From Drosophila miranda (lineage: Eukaryota; Arthropoda; Insecta; Diptera; Drosophilidae): a stretch of DNA of 64,000 nt. Positions 58,611-64,000 of the stretch are shown here, in pieces. A program made the position numbers and the translations under genes. The first letter of the stretch is position 1, and the number at the start of each line of letters is the position of its first letter. The notes below the pieces were generated by a model. That model worked only from the letters and a program-made list of their open reading frames with translations. It was not told the DNA's origin and did no database searches. Location of the stretch: NCBI RefSeq assembly GCF_003369915.1, contig NC_046675.1, forward strand, positions 13,392,001 through 13,456,000, in the 5' to 3' direction.

Positions 58611-59152
58611 TCATTCACTTGTCGCGTTGTGCTGCTGCTGCTGGTGCTGCGGCTGCAATTGTTGGTGCAACATGTGCTGCTGCGCCAGGGCATGGGCATG
58701 TTGCTGCAGTTGCTGATGCGGCGATTGTTGCTGCTGCTGCTGTTGGGATTGCGATTGCGATTGTTGCTGCTGCTGCTGCTGTTGTTGCTGTTGCTGCTGT
58801 TGCGCTGCATTGAAGGCCGCGGCGGCCGCCGCTGCCATGGCAGCCTGGGAGGCGACGGCCAGGTGGCAGGCCGTAGGCGTGGAGGGTGGCCCCACCGAGG
58901 AGCCCGACAGCAGATTGTCGAACTTGCGCGTGTCCGGATTGTACATGGGATGCTTGAACTTGCAATGGGTGCGCAGGTTGTCGCTGCGCGTGTAGGTGGC
59001 CCGGCACAGCGGGCACTCGAAGCGGCCGGGGAAGTGGACGTGGTAGTGGTTGCGGATGTGCGTGACGACCTTGCCGCACAGCTTGCAACGGTGCAGGTTG
59101 CAGCCGCCCGAGAGGCGCTCGAAGGTGAGCCGCATGTGCCAGGCCTTCGATC
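58611..59152 (-). CDS. fru: fruitless alternative terminal exon with C2H2 pair (LHRCKLCGKVV type)
   Basis: Exon start placed at 59152, after GATAAAAAG, because that phase completes a glycine codon as in the other two terminal exons; the polypyrimidine tract there is weak, so a nearby site is possible. It reads SKAWHMRLTFERLSGGCN, finger 1 (CKLCGKVVTHIRNHYHVH) and finger 2 (CPLCRATYTRSDNLRTHC), then KFKHPMYNPDTRKFDNLL. An Ala/Gln-rich tail follows, with long CAG-coded glutamine runs, ending HNATSE and TGA. It is one of the DNA-binding ends of fruitless. The same frame stays open after the TGA (separate entry). Confidence 0.87.
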
Positions 59153-62100
59153 CTTTTTATCGGTATTTTTTGATCAGAGTTTGGAATTTGGTTTATTTAG
59201 CATATTGCATTTGTTTTGCGGTATATTCGGTATTTTGCGGTATTTTTGGTATTTATATATTTTATTTTTTGGTTTGTTCGTTCAAACGCGCAAAGAAAAA
59301 AAGAAGAGAAAAACAATGTTGTTGTTGGTGATTCACAGAAACAGAAAAATCATTTTTATAATAATTCTTAAACTGTATAATTAGATGGTTTCATAGTCTG
59401 TGTGTGTGTGTGTGGTGTGTGTTTGTGTGTGTGGTATTTCTGGTATTTTTTCTGGTATTAGATTCGTATTTTTTATTCTTTTTTTTTTTTGTTTTTTGCT
59501 ATGGAAGGAATGATTAAACTTAAACAAAGTGTTATTAAATCAATTTGCATATCCCTGAGACAGGAGACGATGGCTGATGGGGATGTTTGGGAGTGGATTG
59601 ATTTTAAAAATTAAGCCAAGAATTTTTATTCGTGGGAGAAGCCATTCTCTCGGAGGTTGTTCAATCTCAGAATTCATACATTTTTCGCAATCAAATTTTG
59701 TTACACCCAAAAAATATCGATATATAGGAAAATTTGTGATTTAAATTTCTTTTTCTTTCATTTTTTTATCGGTGAATTTTGAGAACATGAGAAATGTTGA
59801 CAGCACCCGAACGGGAGGAGGAAGAAAAATAAGTACTATATATATAGAATAATGATGTAAATCAATCCCCGATTCGGGCAGCACTTCTCTGCCCGTTTTG
59901 CTTAACATGTATTCACATATTTGGTGGAGAATTATTTACAATAATATCTAAGAGTTAGGGTTCAACGGGGGACGGGACTGGCTTTTATATGAAACAACCC
60001 AAACCAAATTATATATATATTTGTATATGTATATGCAATGATTTGTGTGGTGTGGGACACATAACTAGAATCTATAAATAACTTTCTATGTTTTTTAATA
60101 GATGATTATGTGTGGTTCGATTTGATTCGGTTTCTTTTTAAGATTCTTTGTTAATTTATTCGTCAAGAGAGCCCAAGAACCGTATTAGTTTCTGATTTTT
60201 TCACTGTTTTCGAAGGGGCTTCCGGGGTAGTGGTGGTGTTTGGTGTTGTGGTGTGGAATGTACATAAGTCAGAGTGAAAGACAGAGAGAGAAAGAGAGAG
60301 ACAGAAAGAGGGACAGAGAAAGAGAGAGAGAGAGCAAGGGCAGGGACAAATCGAGGATGAGATATTGCAAAATAATGAGACACAAAACATAATCAAAGAT
60401 AAGTAAATGACTGATTCTGGATGAACACAAGACCTAGCGCAGCAACATCGATAAGAAAAGACATCGAACATCGAAAAGAACATCGATAGTCGCATATCGT
60501 TTATCGAACAGAGTTCATTCAACACCCCTCCTGCCTGACAGAACGAAAACAAATATGGAACATCGCCCAAAGCGAGATCGAGATCAAGTGTGTGTGTGAG
60601 AGAGAAGGAAATATGTATATAGCTAGAGAGAGAGAGAGAGATATCGAGTGAGTGAGTGAGTGAGTAAGAGGCAAGTGTTTCCATTTATAAGTATACAAAA
60701 TTAAATAAAATTTTCAATCGTTTGGCCAATTCCTGTTTTCTTTTTTTTTCATTCTTTTTGTTTCAATTTGTAGCTTTTCGTTTTTAAAAGTAAATAATTA
60801 AAAATACATATATATTTAACTTAGATGACGTAACTTATGGATGACTAAATTATAGTGGGAGGATTTGTGCTTAAGAAGATCTTAGAAATTTCAACTTACC
60901 GTTAAGACAGTGCGCTTGATGTTTAAATTGTATTATTGTTTAATTTCAATGTTTTCTTTTTTTTATATTCAATTGGGTGTGGATTTTATTTAGTTTTAAT
61001 TCATATTTTGAATTTTGTGTAGTTTAGTTATAGTTTTTAGTAAGTACCTAAGGACGGGGCTGGGCTTTCTTTTGTATTTTTTTGTAATGAAAAGAACTGG
61101 AATTTGATTTGAAAGAGATTTATTAAGTAAAGTTAAAGAAGTTAAAGATTGATTTATCCTTTTTGCATATATATGTATATATTCATATATATGCAGTTGT
61201 ATTTGTATATATGTTTATAAGTGTTTAATAATTGGATTCATTGCTTGATTGGCTTCTATGGCTAATGTTTTAAGTACATTTTCTCCGATTTGTTTGATTT
61301 TTTATTCTTTAGCAAAGCACTGAACTCTTTCGATATATCGATATTCGATAAATTATGATATTTAATCTGTTTGCAACTGTAATCAACATCGGTGGGTGTT
61401 TTGCCAAAGATACGGTTACGAATACGGATCAGGAGAGCGCCCCATTTCGTTGGCGGGCTCTGGCCAAACGGCTCGGAATCGGGCGCTGTCCGCGATAATT
61501 TCTGATCAGCAAGACTTTTGATATACTTGGGGGAGTTCGAGAGAGATAGAGAGGGTTTCTCAAAAATAGTTCTGCCTGACAGATATTGCTTTTGGTTCAA
61601 GTCTTGTCGTTGCTTGCCTCACTCGATGCATTTCATTTAGTTAATAGTTATAGTTTGTATTTATTTTGGACGTTATGGCCTATGGACTAGAAGAAAGATT
61701 AGCTAATATGGCACAAAATGACACGAACAATAATTAGTCAACATTCACTACAGCACATGTTAAGAGTCGAACTAAAGAGCTAAAATAATAACTGACTTGG
61801 AAATCGATTGGAATTCTACATATAATACTTGTCAAAGTTTCCCTCCATTGAGTACTGGTCTCGGTATACATAATTTGATATCGTGATATCGTAATATCAT
61901 TATCTTTTTTGGTTTCTTTCTTTCTTTCTTTCTTGTGTTTTTACTGATCTAAAAAAGCGTCTAAAGGTTCATACGTTTTAACGATAGAGAATTCAATGTC
62001 TTGTCTACGATTAGCATTGATATATGCATATTGTTTATAAGATACATAAGTACATCCTCGCTCTAGATATATTTATTTATGTATGTTCGTATATTACGTA

Positions 62101-62232
62101 TTCGGTTCTTGGTTTTGATTCGATTATTTAGATAGTTCTGAAAACCTTTTTGATTTGTTTCACTCTTCTTCCGCCCTAAACATTCGTCTAATGGGAGAGA
62201 GGGGACATAGAGACTGGGGCCTAGAGAAGTGA
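59153..62232. other. Fruitless intronic and 3' UTR sequence
   Basis: AT-rich. GA/AG microsatellites at 60280-60335 and 60590-60663, GT runs at 59399-59432. A minus-strand ORF at 60163-60684 is only the translation of these repeats. No exon found. Confidence 0.5.
60280..60335. repeat. GA-rich microsatellite
   Basis: Runs of (GA)n broken by single A or G insertions; a second cluster follows at 60597-60663 with GAGT repeats. GAGA-factor binding is possible but unproven. Confidence 0.85.
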
Positions 62233-63293
62233 TCACATATGTACATAGTGGCTGAAGAAGCGGTCCTTGATGTCCGCGTGCTTGATCTTGCAGTGGGCCT
62301 TCATGTTGTCCCTGCGCGTGAACTTCTGCCCGCAGACGGGGCACTCGTGGCTCTGGGGCCGATGGATGTTGGCGTGGTGCCACCGGTTCGACACGATCTT
62401 GTTGCAGCTCACGCACCGGTACAGGGTGGGCAGCGTGCCCGACAGCTGCACGAACAGCGTGGAGTAGTCGATGTTGTGATCCCTCCGATTGGCCGCTGCG
62501 GCGGCGGCAGCTGCGGCTGCGGCTGCTGCAGCCGAGGAGCTCGATCCGCTCGAGCTGGAGCTGGGCTGGGGCGACAGCGGGGCGGACACTGAAGCTGGTG
62601 CGGACGAGGATAACGATGCGGATGCGGATGTGGAGGCTGGCTGATAGTGCGGCGAGGCCTGGGTGTGGCTGGGCGGCGGTGGCAGGGGCAACGGAGGCGC
62701 ATGGTGGTGTCCATGGTAGCCGTGATTCGACAGGTCCAACTGCTGGCCGGTTCCATTAGTGCTGCCGTAGCTCTGGTCGCGGTACCCGCTGCTGTGGCTG
62801 CTGCTGCTGGTGGCGGGCGGCGAGTAGGCCGCCTCTGCGGGGCAGTCCACCAGGGAGCGGTGCAGCGGCTGGTGGGGATGCGAATGAGGGTGGGCATAGT
62901 GGGCCATGTGGTGCTGCTGGCGGCTGCAGCGGATGGCGCGCATGTTCAGCTCCTTGCACTTGTACTCGCAATTGTAGTTGTTGTCCACGTAAATCTCCGA
63001 GCCAGAGCCGGAGCCAGTGCAGGGTTCGTCTTCGTCTGGCGGTGGCGGGGCATAGACCACGGCTCGCCTGTACTTCGGCGGCGTGGCATGGTAGGAGGCG
63101 ACTGCTGCCACTGCCACGGCCGAGACTTTGTCCTCCGCCTCTTCCGATTCGAGCTGCTCCTCGTCGATGTCCATGTCCCGATCGACATCCACCTCGTCGA
63201 GAGCCTCCTGCTCGTGCTCCTGGTCCAGGTCCGGCTCCCTGGCCTGATCCTGCTGATCGAGCTGTCGCGGATTGTTAAAACACTTAACGCGAC
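62233..63293 (-). CDS. fru: fruitless alternative terminal exon with C2H2 pair (YRCVSCNKIVS type)
   Basis: Acceptor TGTTTGCAG precedes 63293; the first two bases complete the glycine codon. The exon reads RVKCFNNPRQLDQQDQ, then a region rich in Asp/Glu, a His-rich and Ser/Pro-rich linker, a polyalanine tract, and LFVQLSGTLPTLYR. The finger pair is CVSCNKIVSNRWHHANIH and CPVCGQKFTRRDNMKAHC, ending IKDRFFSHYVHM with TGA. It is the 5'-most of the terminal exons seen here. The exon encodes 352 residues, most of them linker. After its stop the frame closes within four codons, unlike the exon at 58611. Confidence 0.92.
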
Positions 63294-64000
63294 CTGCAAA
63301 CATTTGCTTGTTTCATATTAGGCGTCATCACTGTGGGGGTGTGGAGGGGGATCGGTGGGGGATCTGGGGGATCGCGATTCCCTTGCATTCCATGCGCACA
63401 GTGGGCTAAAGCCAATTGTCTGTGGGGTGTCTATGGGTGGGTGTCTCTAGGTGTCGCTAAGTTCAACGCTAAGTAGCCAGAGTAGGAAGTAGGCAAGAAA
63501 CTCGTTTATAGGGTATATAAGATATGTGTGTATGGATAGTATATATATAAATATATACTACGAATATATATAGTATATAGGCAGGGTGTGTTTCTGTGTG
63601 TGTCGGTGTCGGTGTGTGTGAGGCTGTGAGGGCTATGCAAAAAGACAACAGACAGCTACTAGAGTTGGTTCTTTTTTCGGAACAATCTTTGCGTGTACGG
63701 GCGTGTGGGGGGGGGGGCAGAACATAACGGTAAGAACGAAGGAAAGAAAAACTCAATTCAAGTGAACGGCATTGACAATGACGGTTGGGGTGGGGTGGGA
63801 GGGAGGCTGCGGCTGTGGAAATCATAATTTACAAGATCGCTCGCTGGCAGGTGGCGGGTGGTACGTGGAGGGCAAGGAGGAAACAAATCAAGAGTCTTAA
63901 TCTAATTTTGTGGTGTGGTTTTTTGGCAATCTATTGTAAACTGGAAAAAGTATAAACTCAAGTTATGTAAATCAAGGCTGGTCTTAAAGCTAGGGCGGCA
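63294..64000. other. Fruitless intron to the window edge
   Basis: Upstream of the 63293 acceptor on the minus strand. GT/TG-rich words and a G10 run near 63708-63717. The common BTB exons must lie beyond the right edge. Confidence 0.55.

Noticed and set aside
58338-59384. 348-codon plus-strand ORF rich in leucine
   Set aside because: Antisense translation of CAG repeats and finger exon of fruitless.
60163-60684. 173-codon minus-strand ORF, Ser/Leu-rich
   Set aside because: Translation of GA/CT microsatellites; no non-repetitive core.

Overview
This is a gene-rich euchromatic segment of a Drosophila genome. The species is not fixed by the sequence; an obscura-group fly is a guess. Introns are short with canonical GT..AG ends, codon use is GC-biased inside genes, and the gene set matches a block of Muller element E (melanogaster 3R, around 91). 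The anchors are Vha100-2, a Vha100-4-type gene and the 3' end of fruitless. The CDS models were assembled by hand from six-frame open regions, splice-site phase and family knowledge.

Layout. 0.2-2.4 kb (-): a retinol-dehydrogenase-type SDR with an alternative membrane-anchored N-terminus. 5.1-8.2 kb (-): a secreted heparanase-like protein with a long charged tail that lacks the usual acid/base glutamate. 8.8-11.5 kb (-): a decaying V-ATPase a-subunit copy. 12.5 kb: a short hAT-type MITE. 13.1-15.9 kb (-): Vha100-2. 16-22 kb: largely gene-free, with a Tc1 transposase remnant. 22.1-29.3 kb: a compact cluster of housekeeping genes (Vti1b-like SNARE, WDR37, cyclin Q, a glucosidase II beta-like membrane protein). 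31.1-34.9 kb (-): a C2orf69-family gene directly downstream of a two-pore K+ channel. 36-46.5 kb: a repeat-rich accessory zone with a small HMG-box gene, a secreted DNA/RNA endonuclease and a broken partial copy of it, a possible decayed serine protease, two copies of an unrecognised exon pair, DINE-1-like Helitron pieces around a coiled-coil ORF, and a Ty3/gypsy fossil. 46.9-49.6 kb (+): the intact V-ATPase a-subunit paralogue of the copy at 8.8 kb. 52.7-63.3 kb (-): three alternative zinc-finger terminal exons of fruitless, separated by long AT-rich introns and 3' UTRs.

Functional links. Three V-ATPase a-subunit sequences lie in one window. The copies at 8.8 and 46.9 kb are nearly identical in the middle of the coding region but quite different in the last exon, which suggests gene conversion. 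The fruitless exons share one splice phase (each completes a glycine codon) and each adds a different pair of C2H2 fingers to the common BTB part, which lies outside the window.

The most unusual signal is a set of long open frames that continue in frame past annotated stop codons: 208 codons after the TGA of one fruitless exon, 164 after a TGA-C in the C2orf69 homologue, and a weaker 48 after the TAA of another fruitless exon. These are candidates for stop-codon readthrough or unrecognised splicing. No tRNA, rRNA, CRISPR array or complete transposon was seen.
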